DNA of 64,000 nt from Marinobacter sp. JH2 (GTDB lineage: Bacteria > Pseudomonadota > Gammaproteobacteria > Pseudomonadales > Oleiphilaceae): the NCBI RefSeq assembly GCF_004353225.1, contig NZ_CP037934.1, positions 992,001 through 1,056,000 of the forward strand, given 5' to 3'. Positions within the stretch are counted from its first letter, which is position 1; every line of letters starts with the position of its first letter. The notes beneath the pieces were generated by a model. That model was not told the DNA's origin. It worked only from the letters and a program-made list of their open reading frames with translations, and did not search any database. Below, piece by piece: positions 1 to 8,332 of the stretch. Position numbers and translations under genes: made by a program.

Positions 1-1
1 A

Positions 2-433
2 GTGGAGGGCGCTGACAACGAACTGACACGAACTCGCAGCCAAAATAGCCAGGCCGGGTTCGTTTGGGGCGTAGCGGGGAATGGTGTTCCGAGGACCGTG
101 TACCAAGTGAACGATTTTGCCGATGCATCAACTGAAACACTCACGCAAAGCTTGCTGTTTGATGGTGACATTGTGCTGGCAGGCAACACCGATGGCCAGT
201 TGGACGAAGGTACACCGGCCGTCACTGATAACGATGGTATTCTGGCTCGGAGAAGTTCACAGGATGGCCTGGCATACCGGAACTGGAATACGCAGATCCC
301 CAAAAACATGTCATTCCTCGATATGGTGAATTATCGTGATGACGAGGTCATGGCGCTGGTGGATGTGGCTGGCGATCGGCAGCTGGTAGTGTTCAGTCCC
401 GAAGGTCGCTTACTTACACCTCTTGCGCCTTAG
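2..433 (+). CDS. C-terminal part of a beta-propeller-like hypothetical protein (5' end outside window)
   Basis: The frame is open to the left edge, so this is probably the tail of a longer gene; the GTG at position 2 is not a convincing start. The 143 visible residues include AGNTDGQLDEG followed by DGILARR, which resembles one blade of SBBP-type beta-propeller repeats (a 'VAG-T-G-LDG....DAFLAR' pattern). No catalytic motif is visible. The gene ends 21 bp before the convergent CBS-domain gene. The function is unknown; the propeller assignment rests on one repeat-like segment. Confidence 0.55.
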   Translation: MEGADNELTRTRSQNSQAGFVWGVAGNGVPRTVYQVNDFADASTETLTQSLLFDGDIVLAGNTDGQLDEGTPAVTDNDGILARRSSQDGLAYRNWNTQIPKNMSFLDMVNYRDDEVMALVDVAGDRQLVVFSPEGRLLTPLAP

Positions 434-454
434 CAGGTATCGGACGGAGGGAGC

Positions 455-1090
455 CTAAACAGCACCCTCTTGCTGGCTTGCACTGGCGTAGAGCTTTAAA
501 TAGTCGGTGCTGGTTACAATGCCAGAAGGCTGACCGCTAGTGCCATCAACGATCAGCGCAGCGTTCAGGCGGTGCGCCAGCATCAAGCGGGCGAGTTGGT
601 GAGCATCGGTTTCCGGAAAAGCGGTGAGAAACGCCGGTAGCTCGATGTTTAACAGGCTTTGAGTATCTGCTTCGTTAGGGTTCTCGTGTATCCAGGTCAG
701 CAGCCATCTGAAGTCGATCAGCCCCGCAACATTGTCATCCGACATGATCACCAAGTGGTGTACGGCATTATCTTCCATCACCGCAAATGCTTGGTTCATG
801 GTAGCGGTCGCCGGAACTATATATTGGGCCGGAGATGCTATTTCTGAAACCGGCAGATACACCCGCTCTTCCTTACGCTCTCCTGCAGCAACCGTTCCGT
901 ATTGTTGTAGTGCCCGATGCCGTCCACTGTTTGCCGCCTGTTGAAATTCTGCATCCGTGGCTTCGTTGTGCGAATTAGACAGTGCGCTTGAGGGTTCTAG
1001 TTCAGTAACATCGCCTACCGTTCGATTCCGAAAAATTTCCGGAAGGCGAGTGCCGATGGGACGGCCGGGTTCACTGACATGAATCGACAT
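455..1090 (-). CDS. CBS-domain protein
   Basis: A 211-residue protein. Its N-terminal third is low in recognisable features, followed by two CBS-like units from about residue 75 to the end: an AMNQAFAVMEDNAVHHLVI segment, then a second unit ending in GIVTSTDYL. Paired CBS motifs form a Bateman module that usually binds adenosyl nucleotides and regulates a partner; no partner or effector domain is fused here. The start is supported by an AAAGGTG Shine-Dalgarno just upstream of ATG. The protein should be cytoplasmic, as no signal peptide or membrane segment is seen. It reads towards the partial gene at the left edge and is separated from mnmC by about 100 bp. The specific role is unknown. Confidence 0.8.
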   Translation of the reverse strand: MSIHVSEPGRPIGTRLPEIFRNRTVGDVTELEPSSALSNSHNEATDAEFQQAANSGRHRALQQYGTVAAGERKEERVYLPVSEIASPAQYIVPATATMNQAFAVMEDNAVHHLVIMSDDNVAGLIDFRWLLTWIHENPNEADTQSLLNIELPAFLTAFPETDAHQLARLMLAHRLNAALIVDGTSGQPSGIVTSTDYLKLYASASQQEGAV

Positions 1091-1187
1091 AACTACACCT
1101 TTAGTGACGGCTTCACCGTATTCTTGTGAGCTTCGTTAATCGTTTATCGGCATTTGCCTGGAAAACTTCAGCGATTTGACTTAGTCG

Positions 1188-3080
1188 CTAAAACTCTCGT
1201 TTTGGATAAAGGCGAAGTGTATCAATGCGCCGAGTCAGGTGAATTGGCAGACAAGCCGGTTGTCCGGTCAATTTGTCCGCAAGATATTCCGCAAGCAAAG
1301 GCCCCCAAACCAGCCCCTTACTGCCGAGCCCGGTAAACAGGTATGCGCCTTCTACTTTGTCGCCGGATTCCGTACGCAGTTCCCCCGCGACCGGTTGATA
1401 GTCGTGGGTAGTGCATCGAAACGCAACGCGACCTCGCAGGTCTTCAGCTGCTGGTGCTTGGGTTACCGGAAGATTCGGTAGCATGCGTAAGAGTTCGTCC
1501 AGATTCTCTTGATGGCCTTCGGCGGTAACCTCAGGGTTGTCGTTCCTGATGTCGAATGTGGCGCCTATGGTTGCTTGCCCTTGGCCAACCGGATTTAAGT
1601 ATTTGGAGCCACAGATGACGGTCGCGGGCGGGTTGACGCTGGCCTCTGGTAAATAGGTGACCTGCCCACGAATCGGTTTCAACCGCAGTTTGCCCGTCAC
1701 AGGGGCAATCTCCGCAGTTTGGTGGCCACAAGCGATGACCAGTCTTGAAACCTTCAGGCTTGGATGATGAGCACTCTGAAGTGACCAGCCTTCTTTGAGG
1801 CGCTCGATATCCCGAACCTCTACGTTAAATTGGGTGGTGATCAGCGGATGTTGGGAAAGTCGCTCGCAGGCTTTTGCAGGTTCAAGCCAGCCTGACTTGG
1901 GAAACCATAATCCTTCGAGCGGGATCTCGATGCCGGCGAGTAACGAGGCTTTTGCAGCGCTAACCGGCGTCAGAAAGCCTTCGGGGTACTGATTTCGTTC
2001 ACAGAATTTTCGTTGGCGCTCGGCTTCCTTTGCCGTCGTGGCCAATTGTAATAAGCCGGTGGGGTGCCAAAAATCACCCTCCCACGGGCGATAGTAGCGC
2101 TGACTGAAACTCAGAGCTGTTGCGGCCAACTCGGCTTGTGCGTTGTACTCGATGCCGAGCTTTGCATAGAGTGCGCCCTGAGCGTTACCGGAAGCTGCGG
2201 AGCCAGCATTCGCGGCTTTGTCGATCAATAGAACAGGGATGCCGCGTTCAGCCAGATTTCTAGCTAAAAGCGTTCCGGCAATACCTGCTCCTATAATGGC
2301 CACCGGGTCGGTGGGGGCGGCCGCCACGTTTGAGAGACGGGCATCGTTTCTGATGGCGCCAGCGAGCATTTCACGTTTTCGGCCGAAGCCCGGTTGCTTT
2401 GTAACCTCAAATCCCGCGGCTTCAAGGGCGCGTCTAACCCGGCCCACTGCGGTAAACGTCGAAAAGGTTGTGCCAGTCTGGCTGTGATTCTGAATAGATT
2501 GAATCGCTTCATCAGACCACATGTCCGGGTTGTATTGGGGGTCGAAGCCGTCAAGAAACCAGGCATCCGCAGCAAACGGCAGCTGGTCCAGCCCGTCTTG
2601 GAGTTCACCAAAAAACAGGGTAAGCCTGACCCGCCCACCATCGAAAACCAGGCGGTGAACGCCTTTCATCAGGGGCGGGTATTGGTCTATTAGTTGGTCT
2701 GATACCGGAGCGAGTTCCGGCCAGCGTAATAGGGCCCTTTTTAGTTCGTCACGAGTAAGCGGATAGCGTTCAAACGAAACAAAGTGCAATACCGAGTGTT
2801 TATGGTCTTCTGTTGCCCGTTTCCAGTCTGCCCATGCTGTTAAAAAACTAAGGCCCGATCCGAACCCGGTTTCGCCAATCACAAAATGGCCATGATCCGG
2901 GAGTTTCTCGAAACGTTCACAAAGATTGTTAGGCTCTATAAACACATACCGTGTTTCAGACAGGCCATCGTTGCGATTGAAGTACACATCACCGAAACGG
3001 GTGGATTCCGGAATGCCGTCTTGCCAAATTAATTCCGCCGGCTCTGTGGCCGGCGGTTTGGGTGCTACAGATATAGCCAT
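1188..3080 (-). CDS. mnmC: Bifunctional tRNA mnm5s2U biosynthesis protein MnmC
   Basis: A 630-residue protein of the length expected for the fused MnmC enzyme. The N-terminal MnmD domain (about 1-245) has the SAM-binding motif GETGFGSG at 69-76 and the FLDGFDP-NP--W motif near 175-188. It methylates nm5U34 to mnm5U34. The C-terminal FAD domain (about 258-630) begins with the dinucleotide-binding motif GAGIAG at 264-269 and removes the carboxymethyl group from cmnm5U34. The product modifies the wobble uridine of several tRNAs in the cytoplasm. The ATG overlaps the cyclophilin stop as TAATG, so translation is probably coupled to that gene. No defect is visible. Confidence 0.96.
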   Translation of the reverse strand: MAISVAPKPPATEPAELIWQDGIPESTRFGDVYFNRNDGLSETRYVFIEPNNLCERFEKLPDHGHFVIGETGFGSGLSFLTAWADWKRATEDHKHSVLHFVSFERYPLTRDELKRALLRWPELAPVSDQLIDQYPPLMKGVHRLVFDGGRVRLTLFFGELQDGLDQLPFAADAWFLDGFDPQYNPDMWSDEAIQSIQNHSQTGTTFSTFTAVGRVRRALEAAGFEVTKQPGFGRKREMLAGAIRNDARLSNVAAAPTDPVAIIGAGIAGTLLARNLAERGIPVLLIDKAANAGSAASGNAQGALYAKLGIEYNAQAELAATALSFSQRYYRPWEGDFWHPTGLLQLATTAKEAERQRKFCERNQYPEGFLTPVSAAKASLLAGIEIPLEGLWFPKSGWLEPAKACERLSQHPLITTQFNVEVRDIERLKEGWSLQSAHHPSLKVSRLVIACGHQTAEIAPVTGKLRLKPIRGQVTYLPEASVNPPATVICGSKYLNPVGQGQATIGATFDIRNDNPEVTAEGHQENLDELLRMLPNLPVTQAPAAEDLRGRVAFRCTTHDYQPVAGELRTESGDKVEGAYLFTGLGSKGLVWGPLLAEYLADKLTGQPACLPIHLTRRIDTLRLYPKREF

Positions 3081-3685
3081 TAGTCTTCAGTAGAAACCTT
3101 GGTCACGCTTTTTATCACAACCGGAGATAGAGGAACATCGCCCATACCCTGCTTGCGCCCGGTCTGCACAGAGGCAATTTTGTCGACCACACCCATGCCA
3201 TCGGTCACTTTTCCGAAAACCGCGTAGCCGGCGCCGCGTACGCCTGCGTTCAGGAAGTCGTTGTTGACCAAGTTAATGAAGAACTGTGAGGTGGCGGAGT
3301 CCGGGTTGTTGGTGCGGGCCATGGCAATAGTGCCGCGGAGGTTAGGAAGGGTTTGGCTGCCTTCATTAACGATAGGAGCTTTCGTGGGCTTCCGGCCCAT
3401 GTCCTCGGTAAATCCGCCGCCTTGAACCATAAAACCTCTGATGACGCGGTGAAAAATGGTGTCGTTGTAAAAGCCATCTTCTACATAGTTCAAGAAGTTC
3501 TCGACCGTTTTTGGCGCAACGTCGGGGCGAAGAAGAAGTTCAAACGCACCTTCTGACGTAACGAAGCGTACTTTGGGCAAGTCTTGGTTGGTGTCCGCAT
3601 GCGCCGCGGCGGAGAAGATTAACGCCGACATAATTAACAGTGCGGCATAAATCACAAGAAATGGTTGTTTTACGGAGTTTGTCAT
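3080..3685 (-). CDS. Periplasmic cyclophilin-type peptidyl-prolyl isomerase
   Basis: A 201-residue protein with a signal peptide (hydrophobic stretch about residues 9-27, then AHA-D as a likely cleavage site) and one cyclophilin domain. Family hallmarks are visible: [13 protein letters not shown] with the catalytic-type FHR, then GTIAMART and SQFFINL, then the GYAVFGKV strand. It should catalyse cis-trans isomerisation of X-Pro bonds in the periplasm, like E. coli PpiA. It is the first gene of a two-gene unit with mnmC, with stop and start overlapping by one base. No strong Shine-Dalgarno is seen at the chosen ATG. Confidence 0.93.
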   Translation of the reverse strand: MTNSVKQPFLVIYAALLIMSALIFSAAAHADTNQDLPKVRFVTSEGAFELLLRPDVAPKTVENFLNYVEDGFYNDTIFHRVIRGFMVQGGGFTEDMGRKPTKAPIVNEGSQTLPNLRGTIAMARTNNPDSATSQFFINLVNNDFLNAGVRGAGYAVFGKVTDGMGVVDKIASVQTGRKQGMGDVPLSPVVIKSVTKVSTED

Positions 3686-3761
3686 TTAAAGGCTGCCCTT
3701 TGTTTCAGTGAGTGTCGGAATAGCTGACATAATTCTATTTGCTACAAAGCAGTTAACGATA

Positions 3762-3890
3762 TTAACAGATCCTTACGCCGATAAGAGTAAAAGCAAACAG
3801 CAAGCCGGGGAGTCCTCGGCTACGCTTGCTACAGGGTGCACTAAATCACAATGCCGGGCCTGGTTGTACGGTGTTCATGGCGAACACAGG
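3762..3890 (+). promoter_or_regulatory. Structured 5' leader upstream of the MshEN/SGQ gene (possible riboswitch, class uncertain)
   Basis: The leader can form a two-part hairpin. An outer AGCAA/TTGCT helix encloses GCCGGGG/CCTCGGC, and it is preceded by AAGCAAAC and followed by TACGC. Downstream, CAGG and CCTG segments can enclose a CTAAA-containing loop. The arrangement loosely recalls the cyclic di-GMP-I (GEMM) riboswitch (GCAAA, hairpin, GACGC, CTAA). However, the hairpin lacks the usual GNRA loop and the GACGCAAAGC block is not intact, so the class is not assigned. The leader ends about 10 nt before the GTG start. The downstream protein has a predicted c-di-GMP-binding domain, which is the only functional hint. 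Confidence 0.3.
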
Positions 3891-3899
3891 AGAACACGA

Positions 3900-4655
3900 G
3901 TGAAAGTCCAAAAAGGATTTGAAGAAAAATCACGGCTTGGTCGGTTATTGATCAATCGCGGGTATCTAAAGGAGTCGGAGCTTGAAGATGCCCTGACGCT
4001 TCAGCGTACTTCAGGGGAGCGCTTGGGAGAGGTTTTAGTTGCCTCGGGCCGCATTACCGAAAAAGAGTTGATTCGGGTGTTGAAACACCAATCCCGATAC
4101 CGCAATACTGCTGCACTGGTAACGATGGTGGCATTGCCGTTTCAGCCTCTTGTATCGTTTGCGTCTACGACATCAGACAGTGACGATGCAGACGCTGTGG
4201 CCAGTGCAGGGCAATTGTATAAAGGGTTCGGGTTCGCAGCCTTGACGGACGTTGAAATGTCGTCGGTATCGGGGCAGCGCAACATTGGCTTGTTCGATCA
4301 TATTGAAAACGTCGCGGCCACGCCCGGGAATGCTGCGGATGCAGAGGGTGATAATGCCAATGAGGTGGGATTGGATGCGATTGAAAGTGTGCGGCTGGCG
4401 GCTAACGTGTTTGTGCCGGTGTTAAGCTTTCTTGATTCCGAACTCACCATCTCGGGTGTCAAATACCGTGAAGGCGAAGAGCGATATTCAATCCGGGACG
4501 ATGGCGCGATTACCTTGGCGCTGCCGGAGCGAATTGAAGAAATCCGAATGGATAATATCCGGGTCGCTGGCGGTCATGGTGCGTCGATGGGTAGCGTCAG
4601 TATTCAGAATATTCGTTTTCACCCCGCATCGAGCATGACCATCTACACTCGATAA
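3900..4655 (+). CDS. MshEN-domain protein with C-terminal SGQ/DUF6160-like region
   Basis: I take the GTG at 3900, with AGGAGA six bases upstream, over an earlier in-frame start inside the structured leader. This gives 251 residues. Residues about 10-65 carry two tandem MshEN motifs, RLGxxLxxxG-x5-LxxxLxxQ: RLGRLLINRG with LEDALTLQ, then RLGEVLVASG with LIRVLKHQ. They are separated by five residues, the spacing known for c-di-GMP binding in MshE-type ATPases. A hydrophobic stretch (about 70-90) follows, and then a MSSVSGQ motif and a C-terminal region ending in DNIRVAGGHGASMGSV. That resembles DUF6160/FilA-type proteins. No ATPase domain is present. The role is unknown; a surface-associated c-di-GMP-responsive function is inference. 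Confidence 0.8.
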   Translation: MKVQKGFEEKSRLGRLLINRGYLKESELEDALTLQRTSGERLGEVLVASGRITEKELIRVLKHQSRYRNTAALVTMVALPFQPLVSFASTTSDSDDADAVASAGQLYKGFGFAALTDVEMSSVSGQRNIGLFDHIENVAATPGNAADAEGDNANEVGLDAIESVRLAANVFVPVLSFLDSELTISGVKYREGEERYSIRDDGAITLALPERIEEIRMDNIRVAGGHGASMGSVSIQNIRFHPASSMTIYTR

Positions 4656-4675
4656 AACTTAGCGGCGATCAATAC

Positions 4676-4708
4676 AAAAATGCCCGGCTAATAAGCGGGC
4701 ATTTTTGT
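4676..4708. terminator. Bidirectional Rho-independent terminator
   Basis: An AAAAATGCCCG / CGGGCATTTTT inverted repeat with an 8-9 nt loop sits between the convergent MshEN/SGQ and flgN genes. The A-tract and T-tract on the two sides allow termination on either strand. Confidence 0.85.
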
Positions 4709-4721
4709 TTGCGCGCAAGCA

Positions 4722-5192
4722 TTAGGCGCTTGCAAAAACGGTACTGCTTGAAACATTGGTTTGCTGGCCTTGCGCACCGTACAGCTTTTGTTGGCTGGAC
4801 GCACCGCGGAAGATGTCGGCTACCCGTGCGAGGCGTTTTTGCAGGTGCCCAACCACTCTCCCGTTATTCTGGTTCAGTGACTGGCATTCCCGAAGCTTTT
4901 GATCGGCAGCTTTCCATAGTTGATACAAATCATCCATGCCGCCTGCCCGAATAAAACGTGAGGGCTCGCCGGCATCCGGGCGGTAACCCATGTCTACAAG
5001 ATGATGAATTTTCTGGCGAGCTCGATCACGGATTGTTCCGAGAATCTGGTTTTTCTCTTCCGTCAGCTCATGAAGGGGGCTTATATCCGCAGAGGCTAAC
5101 GCCTCTTTCTCCCGAAGGAGAAGATCCGCCAAAACGTCCAGCTGGCGGATGTCTTCATTTAAAAGGATCTTCAACTCGTCGATAGCGGCCAT
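4722..5192 (-). CDS. flgN: Flagellar export chaperone FlgN
   Basis: A 156-residue, mostly helical and highly charged protein with the FlgN-type N-terminus (DELKILLNEDI, then LADLLLREKEAL) and C-terminal NGRVVGHLQKR. FlgN chaperones the hook-filament junction proteins FlgK and FlgL in the cytoplasm and delivers them to the export gate. The gene starts 7 bp after the flgM stop, so the two are almost certainly cotranscribed from the FliA-type promoter before flgM. The length matches the family. Confidence 0.88.
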   Translation of the reverse strand: MAAIDELKILLNEDIRQLDVLADLLLREKEALASADISPLHELTEEKNQILGTIRDRARQKIHHLVDMGYRPDAGEPSRFIRAGGMDDLYQLWKAADQKLRECQSLNQNNGRVVGHLQKRLARVADIFRGASSQQKLYGAQGQQTNVSSSTVFASA

Positions 5193-5199
5193 ACTCTAC

Positions 5200-5520
5200 T
5201 CACCCAAAAATACTTTCATCCATCTCAAGCATTTTCTGGGCCAGTTTTTCTGCGTCGATCTTGTAAGTGCCGTTATCCAGTGCGGAGCGGATCTCTGCAA
5301 TGCGGTCGTCGTCCATTTCCGGGTAATCGCCGAGCTTTTCCTCGAGCTGTTTCAGGTTTTTTGCCTGACTGCTGAGGCTAACGTTTTCGTCACGGCCGGC
5401 CGGGCCTTGAGCTTTGGTTTGGTCTGCTGCCGGCGCTGGTGCTTTGTTCGTCGTTTTGTCGGCCTGGGTTCTGGTGGTGTTGACCTGGCCTGGGCCAATT
5501 CCATTTAAGTCAACTGACAT
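5200..5520 (-). CDS. flgM: Anti-sigma-28 factor FlgM
   Basis: The open frame extends further upstream, but the ATG at 5520 (MSVDLNG) fits family length (106 residues) and leaves the sigma-28 promoter in the leader. The protein has a flexible Ala/Gln/Pro-rich N-terminal half and the conserved C-terminal FliA-binding region (ENVSLSSQAKNL, then RIAEIRSALDNGTYKID and LAQKML). FlgM holds FliA inactive until the hook is complete and is then exported. It is followed directly by flgN. Confidence 0.93.
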   Translation of the reverse strand: MSVDLNGIGPGQVNTTRTQADKTTNKAPAPAADQTKAQGPAGRDENVSLSSQAKNLKQLEEKLGDYPEMDDDRIAEIRSALDNGTYKIDAEKLAQKMLEMDESIFG

Positions 5521-5579
5521 AAGGTTACCTACTTGCCTGAGGCCACATTTGACAGTGGCGGAATCGGGTTTATATCTTG

Positions 5580-5606
5580 TTAACGGCAAATGATTGCCGG
5601 ACTTTA
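5580..5606 (-). promoter_or_regulatory. Sigma-28 (FliA) promoter of flgM-flgN
   Basis: On the minus strand TAAAGTCC, 11 bases, then GCCGTTAA. The consensus is TAAAGTTT-N11-GCCGATAA, so the match is 6/8 and 7/8 with exact spacing. It lies about 60 bp upstream of the flgM start, which fits the usual FliA/FlgM autoregulatory loop. Confidence 0.8.
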
Positions 5607-5647
5607 GTCTATTGAGGAAAAAGTTTTCCGCTCGGTTCTTCCGTGCA

Positions 5648-6352
5648 TTATTGCATGGGGATCTCGACCCGTCCCGGCGCGACCACCGTTGCTTTGACGG
5701 TTCTCGCGGAACGAAGATTTTCTACTAATACCTGCTCACCAATGCTTGCGTTGCCAAGAGCCTTACCACGGGAGCTCACGGAAAAAGAGCCGGCTCGGGC
5801 CAGGATAATAACATGGTCGCCTCGCTCTATGGCATCGGGGGCTTCTAGCAAATCCGGTGTCAGCACGGTACCTGTTCGCACAGGGCGTCGAACCATCATC
5901 CCTTGAATATTGTCTATGTCGGTGAGCGCGCCTCTGCGGCTAGCGTTCAACTGAACTTCGCTTGTGGTTAATGCTGCGCTCGTTAGCCGCTCCCCCCGGG
6001 TCAATGGGCGCGCGGCAACGATCGCGGGTCCGTAGGCCTCGACAGAGGCCGTTACATACATTCGCCAAGGGCGGTTACCCCCACAGCTAATAAGAATTGA
6101 AGGGCTGGGTGTTCGCAGAGGATCACTCACGAACTCCAGCTTAGGCTCACCCTCGCATGGCGCCAGTTTCAAACGCCGGTCCACGTTACCGATTTGGTAT
6201 TCAATGCGTCGATTAAGATCCCTTTGATCATCCGCCCACGTTTGTAAAAATCGCTCGGCCATTTCCTGGATATCACTCGCGGTCGTGGCTTGCTCGGCGA
6301 ACGAGTGCGAACTGAAAATTAGCGCCAGCGTAAATAAAATGAGGGTACGCAT
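5648..6352 (-). CDS. flgA: Flagellar P-ring assembly chaperone FlgA
   Basis: A 234-residue protein with a clear signal peptide (TLILFTLALIFSSHSFA, cleavage near residue 19). The C-terminal SAF domain starts around residue 110 (RPLTRGERLTSAAL) and ends with VENLRSARTVKATVVAPGRVEI. FlgA works in the periplasm, assisting FlgI assembly into the P ring. It reads away from cheV, sharing a 153-bp intergenic region, and lies upstream of flgM on the same strand. Length and domain order are normal. Confidence 0.94.
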   Translation of the reverse strand: MRTLILFTLALIFSSHSFAEQATTASDIQEMAERFLQTWADDQRDLNRRIEYQIGNVDRRLKLAPCEGEPKLEFVSDPLRTPSPSILISCGGNRPWRMYVTASVEAYGPAIVAARPLTRGERLTSAALTTSEVQLNASRRGALTDIDNIQGMMVRRPVRTGTVLTPDLLEAPDAIERGDHVIILARAGSFSVSSRGKALGNASIGEQVLVENLRSARTVKATVVAPGRVEIPMQ

Positions 6353-6402
6353 TTGAGGTGCTTTGTCCTATGCTGTCGGTAAGTCTGCCGCCCATTAAAA
6401 AG

Positions 6403-6429
6403 TTAAGAATCTGGGCATGTGGCCGTTAT
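6403..6429 (+). promoter_or_regulatory. Candidate sigma-28 (FliA) promoter of cheV
   Basis: TTAAGAAT, 11 bases, then GCCGTTAT on the plus strand. The -10 element matches 6/8 of GCCGATAA and the spacing is exact, while the -35 element is weaker. It lies 77 bp before the cheV ATG. The -10 element is nearly identical to that before flgM. Confidence 0.6.
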
Positions 6430-6505
6430 GCTATGTCCGAATTCATGGCCTTTGAGCTACAAAGCAAAATCAGTGCCGTTCAGGGCACGCCAGGAGAAAA
6501 ACGAC

Positions 6506-7435
6506 ATGACAGGGGTACTTCAAAGCGTTAATCAGCGCACCCAACTGGTCGGCCAGAATCGGCTAGAGCTATTGCTGTTTCGGCTCCGTGGCCGGCAGGT
6601 GTACGGGATTAACGTTTTTAAAGTCAAAGAAGTATTGCAGTGCCCGAAACTGTCGTCTATCCCCAACAGCCTTGCGGTTGTGCGTGGTGTTTCTCATATA
6701 CGGGGAGAAACTATTCCAATTGTTGATATGAGCATGGCGATAGGGTTGCCGGGTGTCCCTCAGGAGGAACTCGCGACAAGCTTCGTCATCATCACCGAGT
6801 ATAACCGAAAGACCCAGGGCTTTTTGGTGTCTGGCGTTGAGCGGATTTTGAACATGAACTGGGAAGACATTATGCCGCCACCGAAAGGAGCGGGCAAAGA
6901 TGTTTACCTGACAGCGGTTACGAAAATTGATGAAAAACTGGTAGAAATCATCGATGTGGAGAAGATTCTTTCAGAGGTTTCTCCGCTTCGTGAAGATGTT
7001 AACGAAGAGCTGGTGAGTCGGAGTGCGGCTGACACCAAACGCCATTTGCCGGTTCTAGTGGTGGATGATTCCGCCGTAGCGCGGCGCCAGATCAGCCGAT
7101 GCTTAACCGCGATCGGAATGGAAGTGATTACCCATAACGATGGCAGGCAGGCGTTGAACTATTTGCAAAGCCTCACTCAGGATGGGTCTTCCATTCGGAA
7201 TCATCTATCTTTGATTATCTCTGATGTAGAAATGCCCGAGATGGATGGCTATACGCTGGTTACGCGAATCAAAGAAAATCCTGCGTTAAAAGAAATCTTT
7301 GTCATGCTGCACACATCGCTCAGTGGCGTTTTCAATCTTGCCATGGTGAAGAAGGTGGGGGCCGATGATTTTATGGCAAAATTCAGCCCAGACGAGTTGG
7401 CCGAACGCGTTATGGAATTGATCGGTCAGGATTGA
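6506..7435 (+). CDS. cheV: Chemotaxis coupling protein CheV
   Basis: The start at ATG 6506 is preceded by AGGAGA at a good distance; the longer open frame lacks such a site. The 309-residue product has an N-terminal CheW-like domain (about 15-165, with RGRQVYGINVFKVKEVL and VRGVSHIRGETIPIVDM). A C-terminal receiver domain follows (VLVVDDSAVARRQI, phospho-acceptor in LIISDVEMPEMDG, then HTSLSG). CheV couples chemoreceptors to CheA and may act as a phosphate sink in adaptation. It is followed by cheR after 37 bp. Confidence 0.96.
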   Translation: MTGVLQSVNQRTQLVGQNRLELLLFRLRGRQVYGINVFKVKEVLQCPKLSSIPNSLAVVRGVSHIRGETIPIVDMSMAIGLPGVPQEELATSFVIITEYNRKTQGFLVSGVERILNMNWEDIMPPPKGAGKDVYLTAVTKIDEKLVEIIDVEKILSEVSPLREDVNEELVSRSAADTKRHLPVLVVDDSAVARRQISRCLTAIGMEVITHNDGRQALNYLQSLTQDGSSIRNHLSLIISDVEMPEMDGYTLVTRIKENPALKEIFVMLHTSLSGVFNLAMVKKVGADDFMAKFSPDELAERVMELIGQD

Positions 7436-7472
7436 TGCTCCGTTTAATCGATTTACCCTTGATAGAGATGCA

Positions 7473-8300
7473 ATGAGCGCGGAAATAACACCCCAGGAAT
7501 ACGAAGATTTTAAAACGTTCTTGCAAGATGCATGTGGCATTCTGCTAGGCGATAACAAGCAGTATCTCGTTAAAAGTCGATTACGCAGAATTCTTGAAGA
7601 TAACGGCTTGAACTCGTTTGGTGAGCTTTTGGAAAGGCTCAAACGCTCTGGGCGTATGGGTTTGCGTGAAATTGTGATCGATGCAATGACCACCAACGAG
7701 ACGCTTTGGTTTCGGGACAATCATCCGTTTCGTATTCTCCAAGATAGATTGTTGCCGGAATTCGCGGAACGAAAATCTATGCAGCCCCTGCGGGTCTGGT
7801 CGGCTGCATGCTCAACGGGGCAAGAGCCATACTCGATTTCGATGGTGCTAGACGAGTTCCGTCAGGCCCGGCCGGGAAAACTTCGGGACGTTCGTATTAC
7901 GGCGACGGATATCTCGAAAAGCGTTTTGGAAGTGGCGCGCAAGGGCGAATATGAAATGATTGCGATTGGGCGCGGCTTGTCACCAGAGCGCCAGAAACGG
8001 TACTTCAAACCGTCTGTGAACGGTGGATGGCAGATTAACGAACAAATAAAGCGGATGGTGGAGTTCAAAGAGTTAAATTTGCTTGAGCGCTATATGCTTG
8101 GGAAGTTCGACATAATTCTTTGCCGAAACGTGCTTATTTACTTCTCCGCCGAATCGAAAAGAGACATTTTGACGCGTATGCACGGAGCGTTGAATCCTGG
8201 TGGCTACTTAATTCTTGGAGCATCGGAGTCTCTAAATGGGATGCCGGAGCTTTACGAGATGGTGCAGTGCCAGCCCGGCATCGTTTACCGAAAAAAGTAG
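7473..8300 (+). CDS. cheR: Chemoreceptor glutamate methyltransferase CheR
   Basis: A 275-residue protein with the CheR all-alpha N-terminal domain (about 5-80, containing KSRLRRIL and TTNETLWFRD). The SAM-dependent methyltransferase domain has RVWSAACSTGQEPYSI as the SAM site, ITATDIS, and FDIILCRNVLIYF. It methylates glutamates on methyl-accepting chemotaxis proteins during adaptation. It follows cheV and probably shares its promoter. No flagellar basal-body genes follow here, unlike in Pseudomonas. Confidence 0.96.
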   Translation: MSAEITPQEYEDFKTFLQDACGILLGDNKQYLVKSRLRRILEDNGLNSFGELLERLKRSGRMGLREIVIDAMTTNETLWFRDNHPFRILQDRLLPEFAERKSMQPLRVWSAACSTGQEPYSISMVLDEFRQARPGKLRDVRITATDISKSVLEVARKGEYEMIAIGRGLSPERQKRYFKPSVNGGWQINEQIKRMVEFKELNLLERYMLGKFDIILCRNVLIYFSAESKRDILTRMHGALNPGGYLILGASESLNGMPELYEMVQCQPGIVYRKK

Positions 8301-8332
8301 AAGCGGTTTGTTCGCCCGGGCTTGCCGCTGGA

